Source of the DNA: Anoplolepis gracilipes
Lineage: Eukaryota; Arthropoda; Insecta; Hymenoptera; Formicidae
Length of the DNA stretch: 64,000 nt
Reading direction: 5' to 3'
NCBI RefSeq assembly: GCF_047496725.1
Contig: NC_132975.1
Location: 3,609,501 to 3,673,500 of the forward strand
The position numbers and the translations under genes are program-made. Under the pieces are notes generated by a model. That model saw nothing but the letters and a program-made list of their open reading frames with translations. It did not search any database and was not told the DNA's origin. Of this stretch, positions 1 through 10,347 are shown in pieces. Position 1 is the stretch's first letter, and each line of letters begins with the position of its first letter.

Positions 1-57
1 AACAGAGTAACAGATGGATTTATGAATAAATGGCAATTTCCTAATTAATATTTTAAG

Positions 58-98
58 ACACACACACACACACATACACACGCACACACACACACACG

Positions 99-177
<79 letters not shown>

Positions 178-208
178 GCGCGCACGCACACACACGCACA
201 CGCACACA
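58..208. repeat. (CA)n microsatellite
   Basis: Nearly pure CA dinucleotide repeat, interrupted by a few CG and TA steps. The cysteine/valine open frame across it is only the translation of the repeat. Confidence 0.97.
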
Positions 209-676
209 TTAGATATAAGATATAAGCAAAAAAATACATAATAATTTATAATGTGCGCAAACTAATAAACAAATTTATCCATTATTTACTGTAATTAATA
301 TTACAGTAAATAATGGATTATTTTGGAATGGATATTTATTATAATTTAGTTTAATTACAATTTTCAAAATTTCTAAAAAAATATAATTAAGCAAAGAATA
401 GAAAAAGAAAAATTAATTAATTAATTTATTTTTATTACATTATAATTTTTAATTGCAATAATAATTGTATTATTAAGAAACACAGTTACTAGTAGTATTT
501 TAAAAAATTAATAACATTAAAACATTTAATTAAAACATGTAATAAAAAACATTTTAGATAAACTATAAAAATAAAAATGACGAAGTTCATCAAATTCACT
601 ATCTTAAAAAAAAGTAACTCTTATAAATTACAAAATTACTAATAATAAGAGAAAGCGACAGTGAATAAATAAAAAA
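209..676. other. AT-rich intergenic DNA, probably 3' flank of the MADF-type gene
   Basis: Strongly AT-rich, with a short inverted repeat around 276-318 (ATTATTTACTGTAATTAATA and its complement). No coding potential seen. It lies downstream of the minus-strand gene that stops at 677, so it may hold its 3' UTR. Confidence 0.5.
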
Positions 677-1969
677 TTATTTTTTTATAAATGTGTTGAT
701 GCAAGAAAGGAGTGATATTAGGCAATCTATTTGGCTTTCTTCTGGGACTTTGCTTAATCCTATGGCTAAGCTACCTATCATACTTTGTACTGCAGAAGAC
801 AATTCTGGTATGGCTGGTAGTGATTGGTTTAAATTTTTCTTAAGTACAGTGTCTAATGTGTCAGCCAATGAAGAAATGTTCTTTGAAAATTCTATCATTA
901 TTGTATCAACTTCATCTAATGACTTTTGACGTTTTCTCTTCTTTATATCTGTCGATGGCACTTTTTTATCAGGCATGATAACAAAAGCCATGGCTTTTAA
1001 TTTGCTCGCGGTGTTTGATAAATTTGATGATTCAGTTAAAGTGTGTGAAGTAAAACACGATTCTATAGAATCCGCTTCAGATGTAGTTACATCTTCAATC
1101 GTTAATTCTGAGCCTGCAACAGTTTAAATCATGAGATGAGACATTTACAATGAGATTAATGTTACTAGATCAAATATCAAAATATCTACATATCGTTTTG
1201 ACAATTTGTCAAAGGTTCCAATTGCTAATTAATTATCAATTGTTATATTAAGTAAAAAAGTTAATACGCAATATATTTTACAATATTTGCACTTTTTTAC
1301 CTGATAAAGATGTATATAAGTTATTGTTTCGTAAGTCTATGCTTTCATTACTTAAGAGTGGTGTGGATGAAGCTGCACGTGTGGCGAGCTGCAATCTTTG
1401 CAAAGACTGCACAGAAGCAGACCGTTGAGAACTTGATATTGTCCTCCACAAATATGATTAATTTTAAACAAAACTTATACATAATGGATTAATCAATTAT
1501 CTTTCAATCGCTTTATGCAAATATAACAATATAAGAATACAAGAATGATTTATTTATATTTATATTACCGTGACATGGATGGAGATACTGCAGATGTGAC
1601 AAGCTGAGAGCAAGTTGTTTGCGACGGTAGAACTTTTCGCGCAAGGACAGAGTGTTGGAAATTTGACGTTGTCCTGCGCAAATATTTTTGATTTAAAACA
1701 TGACATAAAACTTGTATATAAACGATTATATCAATTATTCAGTTATTCTCTATGCAAAGCAAATATAAGAATACTAGAATAAATACAAGAATGATTTATT
1801 TACCGTCGAGGTTGAATATGATCCGCGAGAAACACGAAATCATCGTATAGTTCCCAATTGGATGTATATGTCATATAATCTGCACCTGCGCCAGATCTTG
1901 CTTGGGATTGAACAACCTTCCGACGCTCTTTAAATTTCGGTCGTAGACGGTAAACCAAATCAGAAATGG
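677..1969 (-). CDS. MADF/Myb-SANT-like DNA-binding protein gene, 3' four exons (5' end missing)
   Basis: Four minus-strand exons: 1804-1969, 1569-1673, 1301-1443 and 677-1113. All junctions are GT-AG (donors gtaaat, gtaata, gtaaaa), and reading phase is kept across every junction, which is strong support for a real gene. The first exon encodes the second half of a MADF-like domain (LVYRLRPKFKERRK, then the SGAGAD turn and WELYDDFVFLADHI). The middle exons are Ser/Gln-rich linkers. The last exon ends in a BESS-like hydrophobic C-terminus (SKVPEESQIDCLISLLS). In the family the MADF part binds DNA and BESS mediates protein contacts in the nucleus. The exon for the first half of the domain is not seen upstream on this strand; a Pao element lies there. 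Family assignment is by motif likeness only. Alternative: a recently pseudogenised copy. Confidence 0.72.
1413..1805. repeat. Tandem duplication of exon plus intron inside the MADF-type gene
   Basis: About 160 bp occurs twice, at roughly 1413-1569 and 1640-1805. Each copy contains an exon start (minus-strand GGACAA followed by TCAA), the preceding intron with its AT-rich stretch, and the donor of the upstream exon (..CG|GTAA). The duplication explains why two consecutive exons begin with the same motif and have the same phase. Confidence 0.7.
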
Positions 1970-2093
1970 CTGGAAATAAATAACACAACACACAGACAGA
2001 AGAAAGTGACAAAATCAAGAAAGACGATTTAGGACAATATTAAAAAACTACAAGTAGTATGCAACTTAATGATAATCCATAAAAGTATTAAAG

Positions 2094-2132
<39 letters not shown>

Positions 2133-2589
2133 AATATTAGGAACATATGTCTTAAATATTATAATAATGAAACGTAAATGAGGTAACAAATATAAAGTAA
2201 ACTTGAATCCTTATAACTTATTTAACCATAAAGAACAATAATAAACATTGAAGTTATATTGAACTTTAACTAAATAATTAATATAACGGAACTGCCAATA
2301 TAATCAAAGGTATATTCAATATCAAGCAAATCAAAGGATTCACCCTCATGTAAAGAAAGCAAAAGGCAGTTAAAACATAAATAAAATGTAAATATAGATA
2401 ATAAGAAAAGTGAAAATAAAAGGCTAAATGACTTCACTTAGTTACACAAAATTAAATCTTAAAGTTAAGTGAAAATAACTCTATTAAACGTAAGCCTGAA
2501 AAGACAATTTGTTATTAAAATTGTGATGTAAAAATTACTTTCCTCTTATTGTTTATGATTCAATAATCATAAAAGTATTATCCATTTTA
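1970..2589. other. AT-rich DNA with (AT)n microsatellite
   Basis: No gene is visible. An AT dinucleotide run lies at 2096-2128. The segment is probably an intron of the MADF-type gene or DNA flanking the Pao insertion. Confidence 0.5.
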
Positions 2590-3158
2590 CAAATGAGGCC
2601 TGCTGTAAACCTTGAAAACGGCCTCATGCCGCCTTGTGGATAAGATTCATTCGATAGAGAGAAAAGATCTATTGATAAAGATCTCCTATACAACTTGAGC
2701 ACGGTTTAAAACCGCCTTAAAACGATAGCGTCGCCTTGAGTACTGTTTGATACCAACTGATTTTAGAGAACAGCACAAAGGCCGCCTGCGTCGTTTTTTT
2801 TAGAGAACGGCACAAAGGCCGCCTTCGTCGTTTTCCGAACGACCGAGATTGTTTTGAGAACGTATAATAATCGCCTGTAGAATCCTTTGCGAGAACGGTG
2901 TATAACCGCCTATTGATTTCTTTCGATATTCAGCTAACGAAAATACACTCTATATTTTCGTATTTGAGATGCAACACAACTGAACGCGACGACGACTCAC
3001 TCACAACGAACAAAGGTTAAGTAGGCAAGAACAAAAAGCGTTGCAAGCGCCTCTGTTTCTCTTTGGGTCCGTCGACGCGCCCTTTCAACAGCGCCGTGTG
3101 AATTGTTGGCCGTTCAAATATCGAGCGCGAATTTTAAACTTCTTATGAGCTTTTAACA
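2590..3158 (-). repeat. 3' LTR of the Pao/BEL element
   Basis: On the minus strand a purine-rich tract (GAAGGCGGGCGG) ends at ~3162 and is followed by TGTTAAAAGC, a BEL-type LTR start, at 3158. The other end is placed near 2590-2602 (TTTACA or CCTCA), uncertain by about 15 bp. Inside, a ~40 bp motif (AGAGAACRGCACAAAGGCCG) is tandemly duplicated at ~2765-2840. Confidence 0.7.
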
Positions 3159-3205
3159 TTACCGCCCGCCTTCGTTAACTAGGAGGTTAACGAAGAATCT
3201 GGAGC

Positions 3206-6200
3206 TTACTTTTGGATTGGTAATGGTCCGAGTTTCACAATTGGTCGTTTCAGTATTGTGGTTTGAGTGCGTACGGTGACAACTCGGGTATGGCCCTCTT
3301 TTCCAGGATGCGTCTCAATTATTCGACCGAGAGGCCATTTCGATGGAGGGTGTCTCTCGTCAATAACTAGAACCATTACCCCTTTTTCTAGCGAAGGCGT
3401 TGGATTGGTCCATTTTGAGGTGTCATGGAATCTCTGTAAACATTCCTTTGACCATCGTGACCAAAAGCTTTCTAGCAGCTGACGTAACAGCTGCCATCGC
3501 GATAATCGGGAACAGTTAACGTGTTCGAACGAAGGTTCAGGCAGAACGGTGGGTGCAGTTCCTATTAAAAAATGACCAGGTGTTAGCACAGTCAAATCGT
3601 CTGGATCATCGGACAGAGGACACAGAGGCCTTGAGTTTAGTACTGCTTCTATTTGAGTTAGCAAGGTTGTCATTTCTTTATAAGTTAATAGATGAAAGCC
3701 CACTATTCGTTTCAGATGAAACTTTACCGACTTAACGGCGGCCTCCCATTTGCCCCCGAAATGAGGGGCACTGGGTGGGTTAAATCGCCATTGTGTTCCG
3801 TCATTTGAGAGTAGTGATGCTAATCTCTCTTGCTCTTGAGATGCGGTAGAGAACAATCTTTTTAATTCTGCAGCGCCTATCAAATTAGTTCCACAGTCAC
3901 TGGATAATGTGACGCAGATGCCTCGTCTTGCAGTAAATCGCTTGTAAGCGGCGATAAATGCATCGGCAGAATAATCCGTTACTAACTCAAGGTGCACTGC
4001 TGATGTAGAATAATAAACGAAAACGACGATATATGCCTTATACTGCCGTGCGTTTTTTCCTCTCCATGTTTTTATTAAGAGTGGACCTGCGTAGTCAACT
4101 CCGGTATGTAAGAATGGGCGTGTTGTTGGAGTAACACGTTCGGATGGAAGTTGCCCCATGAGTTGCTGCACCCTTTTTTGCCGATACCTTGTGCATATAA
4201 CACAGCGCAGAATATGACTTTTTACTGGCAGACGACCACCGACAATCCAGTAGTAATTCCTGATGAAAGTCAATGTGATTTGAGTGCCTCCGTGACATGT
4301 CCTAGTATGAGCGTCCGCGATGATCAACTGGGTGAAAGTTGATTGCTTTAGCAATATCAAAAGGTGTTTGCTCTCAGGAGGTAATTGTGAATTTCGAAGC
4401 CGACCTCCGGTTCTTATTAATCCAGTAGAATCTAGAAATGGAGTCAAATTGTTAAGAGAATTGGATTTTGGCAAAGACAAACCTTGAGACAGAAGCTTAA
4501 CTTCATAAGCAAAATGTGTATTTTGAATGGTTTTGACCCAATAGGCTTTAGCTGCATCAATTTCCACAGTGGTGAGTGGTCCGAGAGTCTTAATTTGTGG
4601 GTGCTTAAATCGTACGACTGCTTTAATGCATAAGGCTGTAATGCGTAAGAGCTTTGTAAAGTTAGAATATCTTGTCATCAAGTCCCATTGTGATTGATTG
4701 TTTATCTTCGTTGTTACATAGATTTTCGGAGGCCTTGCTTCTAAATTGTCAGAGGCGGAAAGTCGAAAAGAGTGATTAGGCCAGATGTCGCTAGATTGAG
4801 AAAGCCAGGAGGGCCCTTTCCACCATGTTACTTGTTTTGACAACTGAGAGGGCGACAGTCCTCTTGTTGCGTCATCCGCAGGGTTCTCTTTCCCGGCTCT
4901 AAATTTCCATTTGGCTTGGGGTGTTTCTTGAATATGGACAACACGATTCTGAATAAAATCTTTCCATTTCGATGGATGGTTATTGATCCAAGTTAATGTG
5001 ATTGATGAATCGGTCCACATGTAGACAGGAACTTCTTTAAGATCGAGTATTTGAAGAACATGGGCTGTCAGTTTCGTAAGAAGTACCGCTCCTGATAACT
5101 CAAGCCGTGGAATTGTAAGACGCTTTAAGGGAGCTACCTTTGTTTTGATCGTGATTAAACTTGTAGTGATGTTTCCTTCCGGATTGACTGTTCTGATGTA
5201 AATCAATGCCGCGAGAGCTTGAGTCGATGCGTCACAAAACCCATGTATTTGTATTTGATAACCAGGTTTGATTCCAATCCATCTTGGAATCGTGATTTCG
5301 TTGAGGCCTTCTAATTCCTCAACAAAAGCGATCCATTTATTTGCTATGGGAGCTGGTAAATGTTCATCCCATTCAAGTTTATTTACCTATAAGTCTTGAA
5401 TAAGTACTTTGGCTTTGATGATGACCGGTGATAGTAGGCCTAGTGGATCAAAGAATTTAGCGATTGTTAATAGAATAGTGCGTTTAGTTATTATTGTCGT
5501 GGAAGGACGATCCAGAAGAAAATAAAAACAAACAGAAGCCGGTTTCCAATGTAAACCTAGTATTGCAACATCAGCGTCTTGATCCATTGAGATAGGATGC
5601 GGGTTAATCCTTTGATTCGCCGGAAGATTGTTGAGGATATTGGCATCGTTACTCGCCCACTTCTGCAACGGAAAGCCGCCTGCCATGCACAAACGACTTA
5701 GTTGATGAATGATTTCTAGCATCTTTTCAACCGTTTCAGCTCCTCCGAATATGTCGTCGACATATCTTCCTTGTCTGAGACAAGGAACTGCTAAAGGATA
5801 CTCTTGGCTGTCATCTTCTATCAGTTGGGAAATTGTGCGGAGGGCTAGATAAGGTGCACACGCTAACCCGTAAGTGACGATAGTAAGATCAAATGACAGT
5901 ATAGTTTTCAGATGTTGACCAGCGGACACGCTGGAATCTCCAATCATCAGAGTGAACATTGATTTGCCTGAAAATTTTTCCATATCAACAAAAAAAACGT
6001 AGCGAAATTGTCTGAACCAAATCAAAACGTTGAATAAATCCACTTGTAGCTTAGAACCAGAGTGCAGAATTTCGTTGAGGGAAACTCCGGAAGTAGTGCG
6101 ACTCGAACCATTAAAAACTACTCGTAGTTTAGTGGTAATGCTGTGTTCTCTTCAAACTCCATGATGAGGCAAATAAAAGTTTGGGTGAAGGTGTTCAGTC

Positions 6201-7052
6201 TTGACATTTGTTATTGGCTTCATATACTGAAGATCCTCGTACTCCTTCATGAATTGAACATACGCCTCAGCATACTTGATGTTCGGTTTAAGTTTATTTT
6301 GTAGAGAACTCATCATTTTGGTGGCCTTGTTGTAAGAATCTCCTAGGAGTTGAGGAGAATTCTTAAATGGTAAACGAACCACGTATCGCCCTTGAGCGTC
6401 TCGAGAGTGAGTATCTTTGAAATGTCGCTCACATTGTAGGTCTTCAGGTGTGATTGCAGGCTCGGGTTTTGCTAATACTTCCTCTAGTTGCCAAAATCGG
6501 TGAAGGAGATCATAAAGGTGAGAATCCATGGTGATGTGGTAACTTTGAGCAGAGAGCTGCGTCGATTCTGTTGATGCTGGGCCGGATAAAATCCAGCCAA
6601 AGGAGGTCAACTGTGCTATTGGAGCGTCGGGTGGTCCCTTTCTTAAGCCTTCTTTGATGATTTGATGGTAAAAGTCAGCACCTATAATTAACTCTATTGC
6701 ACTTAAAGATCCGAATTGAGGATCGGCTAACGGTTACCCCTTCAAGTGTGTCCATGGTTTAACTGCTATCTGATTTGACGGAATTAGGCTGGTCAATTTC
6801 GTTAGAATATGGGCTGACACTTTAAAACTTTCTAAATTATCGTGTAGAGATGTAAGCTTGAATGAAGTGACTCCGCGAGTCCTGTTAGGAGATTGTTCCC
6901 CGACTCCAACTAAGGGGATGAATGATTGTGATCGAGAGAGTTTCAGAGCTTGAACAATTCTTTCCGAGATTAGCGTGACCTCAGAACCTTGATCGATAAG
7001 TGCTCGGATCTTCATGATACGTCCAGTTTCGTTAATGATCAGAATTTGCGCA
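3206..7052 (-). pseudogene. pol: Pao/BEL pol polyprotein, broken
   Basis: Domains in order on the minus strand: retropepsin with active-site ALIDQGSE (~6985-7010); the protease-RT linker with FGWILSG (6152-6610); reverse transcriptase with FVDMEK, YGLACAPYLA and the catalytic YVDD (5387-6043); RNase H with CDAS, TDSS and ADDATRG; integrase with an H2C2 zinc finger (..CHGG..C..C), then D of GVDYAGP, D of SDCGTN and E of GGKWEAAV; and a C-terminal DUF5641-like domain ending at 3206. The pol frame is interrupted near 6730 and 6100-6150 and by a TAG at 5387-5389, while the 3' 2 kb is fully open. The pattern fits a moderately old, inactive copy. The order and the DUF5641-like tail separate it from Ty3/gypsy and copia. 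Confidence 0.92.
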
Positions 7053-7209
7053 GGGATCTGAGAGGAGTGAGGTAAGCGAAGGGGAGACGAGGCGAGGTAC
7101 CTCGCCCCCCGTACTGACCGGGGGAGGGGCAAATGTCCCCCTAAACTGAGGGGGAAGGGGAAAGTACCAAATGTCTCCCCCAGATTAAGGGGGTAAGGGT
7201 GGTAATTAA
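7053..7209. repeat. Orphan copy of the G-rich terminal block of the Polinton-like element
   Basis: From GGATCTGAG at 7053 this matches 7440-7600 and the corresponding block of every array unit, including the 16-bp palindrome GGCGAGGTACCTCGCC and the C5/G5 hairpins. It lies outside the element terminus at 7412 and directly abuts the Pao protease. Confidence 0.85.
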
Positions 7210-7226
7210 TATTTAGATTGTATATA

Positions 7227-7411
7227 ATGAATGAAAATAGCATAATAGTTTTTGAGGATGACGCAGGTGTTGATAATGATGAGTCTGAGGATCAAATTTT
7301 AATCTTAAAAACATTCATCTATTTAGTGAAACCACATTTAATATTATACCAGAAGAAACATAAGGGATATATGAATAAAAATAATAAAATGCAGATATGG
7401 AATAATATTGG
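7227..7411 (+). CDS. First-exon-like fragment of a MADF-type gene, truncated by the element terminus
   Basis: Opens with ATG at 7227, has an acidic N-terminus (FEDDAGVDNDES), then a pattern typical of the first half of a MADF domain: LKTFIYLVKPHLILY, K-x-Y, and W-N-N-I at the end. The frame stays open to 7411 and then runs into AGTAGATA, the first bases of the Polinton-like terminus. It could be an exon cut by insertion. It is on the opposite strand to the MADF-type gene at 677-1969, so it is not simply that gene's missing exon unless the locus was inverted. Short; assignment by pattern only. Confidence 0.5.
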
Positions 7412-7435
7412 AGTAGATAGGATAAGAGAGTTCTA

Positions 7436-7625
7436 ATCCTGGGATCTGAGGGGGATGAGGTAAGCGGGGGGGGAGATGAGGCGAGGTACCTCGCCCCCCG
7501 TACTGACCGGGGGGGCCAAATGTCCCCTTAGACTAAGGGGGAAGGGGGAGTACCAAATATCCCCACCAGATTGAGGGTGGAAGGGTGGTACCAAACACCC
7601 CCCTGATTGAGAGGGGGAGAGGGAG
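7436..7625. repeat. G-rich, hairpin-forming subterminal block (unit 1)
   Basis: Contains the 16-bp perfect palindrome GGCGAGGTACCTCGCC (7480-7495) and, after it, three imperfect ~45 bp repeats of the form TACCAAAT-C5-(TAGATTGA)-G5, each able to fold as a hairpin. Runs of five or more G suggest G-quadruplex potential. Poly-G length differs between units (longest in unit 5, 25731-25747). Confidence 0.8.
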
Positions 7626-7765
7626 GGGGGAAGGCATACATATGGTTCCGCACGTGGAGGAAGTGTCCTCTCCGACTAACTGCGGAGGTCTGATGGTGAC
7701 AGAGGAATGTCAACTGTTATAGATAAAATAATCATCTCACTCTGTTTATCCATAATGTATATTTG

Positions 7766-8040
7766 CAATAAATAATTACGTTCGCAACGTGGTAGAGGGA
7801 GACGGTGCGATAGACGTTTGCAACGCGGTAGAGGGAGAAGGTGCGATAGACGTTCGCAACGCGGTAGAGGGAGAAGGTGCTTATAGGCGTTCGCAACACG
7901 TTAGAGGGAGACAGTGATATAGGCGTTCGCAACGCGTTAGAGAGAGACGGTGCGATAGACGTTCGCAACGTGGTAGAGGGAGACGGTGCGATAGACGTTC
8001 GCAACGCGTTAAAGGGAGACGGTGCTATAGGTGTTCTACA
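7766..8040. repeat. 36-bp minisatellite in the terminal repeat (unit 1)
   Basis: Repeats of a 36-bp monomer containing CGTTCGCAACGCGTTAGAGG followed by GAGACGGTGCGATAG. The copy number varies between units, which explains the 36-bp unit-length difference. The arginine-rich or Ser/Pro-rich frames across it are by-products. Confidence 0.9.
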
Positions 8041-8230
8041 TAGCGTAGGACAAGGAGAGTATGACGTGGTGTGAGAAGGAAAGCGCTGTATGTGTATGAC
8101 AAGGGAGTGCATGATGATAGAAAAAGGAGGGCATGATGGTAAGAAAAGGAGAGCATGATGGTAGAAAAGGGAGATATGAGTGCGAGAGAAAGAATAGAGA
8201 GGAAGGAGGATAGCGGAGGCGCGATAAGAC
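8041..8230. repeat. Purine-rich direct repeat, outer copy (unit 1)
   Basis: A GGAGAG/CATGATGG/AGAAAAGG-type sequence that recurs in the same orientation at 10008-10190, on the other side of genes A and B. The long leucine/serine open frames on the minus strand here are low-complexity by-products. Confidence 0.75.
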
Positions 8231-8426
8231 GGAGGCTAAGGCGTACGCGAGAAAAAAGATAATTTTTGCATGTTAAGTTTTTTATAATATTAAATGTTAT
8301 CTTATTATCTAATTATATCTAATACAGAGGAAGAAGGATGGGATAGATGATGAAGGTGGATAAGTAATAAATATATATAAGTTTAACATAAATTTTATTT
8401 AAAAAGTGTGTATGTGTATACATATA

Positions 8427-8428
<2 letters not shown>

Positions 8429-8482
<54 letters not shown>
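8429..8482. repeat. (GT)n microsatellite (unit 1)
   Basis: Pure GT run, present in every unit; the corresponding (CA)n tract in the right terminal repeat (43902-43920) is short. Confidence 0.95.
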
Positions 8483-8485
<3 letters not shown>

Positions 8486-8732
8486 AAAATTGAAAAAGAA
8501 TAGAAATTGTAATAGAAAATTTAAAAAATTAAAATAGTTATATGTTTAAATATAAAAATATAAAAAAGAATTAAAATTATAGTAGAAAATTTAAAAAATT
8601 AAAAATTTGTAGGGGCGATGCGCCATGGAAACTCGTCATAGCTGCGTCTGTAACAGGAAAAAAAAAACATTTTTATTAGTACTTTAAAAATATTTTCTAA
8701 AATGATAAAAATTATAAATACTCACAATCTAT

Positions 8733-9246
8733 TTATACAGAGTCTCTCTCATCTGACAACCTGGAGTCCTCCTGCAGAGTTTCGGGGAGCCACGGTTCCT
8801 CTGTCTCCCACACCTCATACGGAAGCTCACTAAAGAGTTTCCGCAAACAAAGACGATCCTCGTTAAACTGAGGAGTCACCTTCTCGCACCTCCGGTTCTC
8901 GGGAGTGTCACCCCAAAGATCGTCACGCCCCCATGCATATAACTCTCTCTCGTGGCGCCGGAACATCTTTTTAATTTGTCTATCATAAATATTTACAAAT
9001 CCCTTAATTTTTACATCAGCCTGTGACTCGTACTGTAAAAAAAACATTATTATTATTAGTACTATTAGTAACGCTATTAGTACCAATATTATTTAAAAAA
9101 ATAAATACTTACGTTTTTAAATGCTACTATATTTAGCACAACTCTTTTATTAATTCATGTGCGAGATCCCTCATCGTCCTTGCCAAATAACGCCAGTTTT
9201 GAGTAAAAATTATATCCACTAACGAACACATCTCGTGGTGTGGCAT
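8733..9246 (-). pseudogene. Gene B, unit 1 copy (frameshifted in exon 1)
   Basis: Same two-exon structure as the intact copies (exon 1 9113-9246, exon 2 8733-9032, GT-AG intron between). Exon 1 carries two extra bases in the ATTAATAAAAGAG stretch near 9146, which puts it out of frame with exon 2. Confidence 0.65.
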
Positions 9247-9411
9247 CCTTAAAACTTGCGCACTTTAGTCGTTCACAGACTAACATAGTCCTGATGAAAG
9301 TTCTAACGGAGTTAGCCAACGTCTCGGGAAAGAAAAGTAGGGGATGTGTAGCAGCATCTAGACTTAAATTACGCAGCGAGGTCGATAAACAGAAGATCCT
9401 TTGAGCCTTTT

Positions 9412-9711
9412 TCAGTTTTTTTTCAACACATGTGTGTGTGTATTAAATGAGTTATGTACAAATCGCTTTCTTCTTTCTTCTAAAAAGGTTTTCCTTCTTA
9501 TTCTTTTTACCAGTCGCAGCCTCATTTTTTTAAGATGTCTCATTTCCGGAATATGTTTTAATCGCGTACGTTCTATATCGGTATTTTCATCGATCACATC
9601 ACATAAAAAATCTATTTCGTCACGGATCTCGAAAAACAGTTCTAACGATCTTGTATAAGTCTTTGGTAAACCAATTTCACGATTTTGTAAAAATTGCACT
9701 ACAGAATTCAT
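9412..9711 (-). CDS. Gene A, unit 1 copy (99 aa, charged, helical)
   Basis: Starts ATG at 9711 (MNSVVQFLQNREIGLPKTYT). Predicted mostly helical: an acidic segment (FFEIRDEIDFLCDVIDENTD) followed by a strongly basic one (KKMRLRLVKRIRRK, then EERRKRF). No family recognised. The frame stops right after an A8 run; a second frame continues from the same run (see the finding on gene A). The basic tail suggests nucleic-acid or nuclear interaction, which is inference only. Confidence 0.6.
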   Translation of the reverse strand: MNSVVQFLQNREIGLPKTYTRSLELFFEIRDEIDFLCDVIDENTDIERTRLKHIPEMRHLKKMRLRLVKRIRRKTFLEERRKRFVHNSFNTHTHVLKKN

Positions 9712-9929
9712 GACACTACCGAAGGCGTTGTAGTTTATGCGATACTAAACTATTCAAAAGTTATAGCACCGTGTGTGCGGCTGTCGTATGATGAAATCGA
9801 ATCAAATGTATACGACAATTGAAATATTCGGTTACAAATGTATACGACAAAGCGTAAGATAAAATTTTTGGCTAAATGATAACATAAACAGACTATCGAC
9901 AGTACGAATGTTTGCGCTAAAGAATAACG

Positions 9930-9992
9930 TGTCGCATAGTGGGTGGGCATTATCATGTATATTTGACTATAAATATAAATAATAAATATAAT
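9930..9992 (+). pseudogene. DNA polymerase gene stub inside the terminal region (unit 1)
   Basis: AGTGGGTGGGCATTATC followed by a TATAAATATAAATAATAAAT tract matches the polymerase coding region at 34487-34545 in the main element. It is a short decayed duplicate, repeated in every unit. Confidence 0.6.
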
Positions 9993-10007
9993 CAGGCGTT
10001 CTATAGT

Positions 10008-10265
10008 ACGATGTGGTGTATGTGTAAGACAAGGAGTGCATGACGATAAGAAAAGGAGAGCATGATGGCAGGAAAAGGAGATATGAGTGCGAGAGAAAGA
10101 ATAGAGAGGAAGAACAGCGCGCATGGTGAGAGAAAGAATAGAGAGGAAGGAGAGCGCGCATGGTGAGAAAAGGACAGCGCTATAGACGTAGGACAAGGAG
10201 AGTATGATGTGTAAGGAAAGGAGAGAGCATGATAGTAAGGAAAGAAGGTGACAGTAAAAGAACTA
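10008..10265. repeat. Purine-rich direct repeat, inner copy (unit 1)
   Basis: Second copy of the purine-rich block (see 8041-8230), itself with internal ~45 bp duplications (AAGAATAGAGAGGAAG followed by a GCGCATGGTGAGA motif). It separates gene C from gene A. Confidence 0.75.
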
Positions 10266-10347
10266 TAAATGTATAAAAATTCCAAATTTATTTAAAAATA
10301 AAAAAAATTTAATTACAGAATATAGAAAATAATACTTGAAGTATAGT

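Larger units (their letters stand above)
2590..7052 (-). mobile_element. Decayed Pao/BEL LTR retrotransposon (minus strand, 5' end lost)
   Basis: The pol region runs right to left in Pao order: protease, reverse transcriptase, RNase H, integrase, then the 3' LTR. The 5' part (5' LTR, PBS, gag) is gone: at 7053 the protease reading frame runs straight into a G-rich block that belongs to the termini of the Polinton-like element. With only one LTR present no target duplication can be checked. Confidence 0.9.

Noticed and set aside
45..239. Val/Cys repeat ORF
   Set aside because: Translation of the CA microsatellite.
1310..1492. Plus-strand 60-codon ORF at 1310
   Set aside because: Antisense to exon 1301-1443 of the MADF-type gene.
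8733..9086. Hydrophobic N-terminal segment of gene B as a signal peptide or membrane anchor
   Set aside because: The segment lies within a GT-AG intron with branch-like motifs; the spliced frame has a different, non-hydrophobic N-terminus.
9750..10285. Minus-strand ORFs of 64-148 codons rich in L, S, F, H (and copies in all units)
   Set aside because: They translate purine-rich tandem repeats, are open in several frames at once and show repeat-derived composition.
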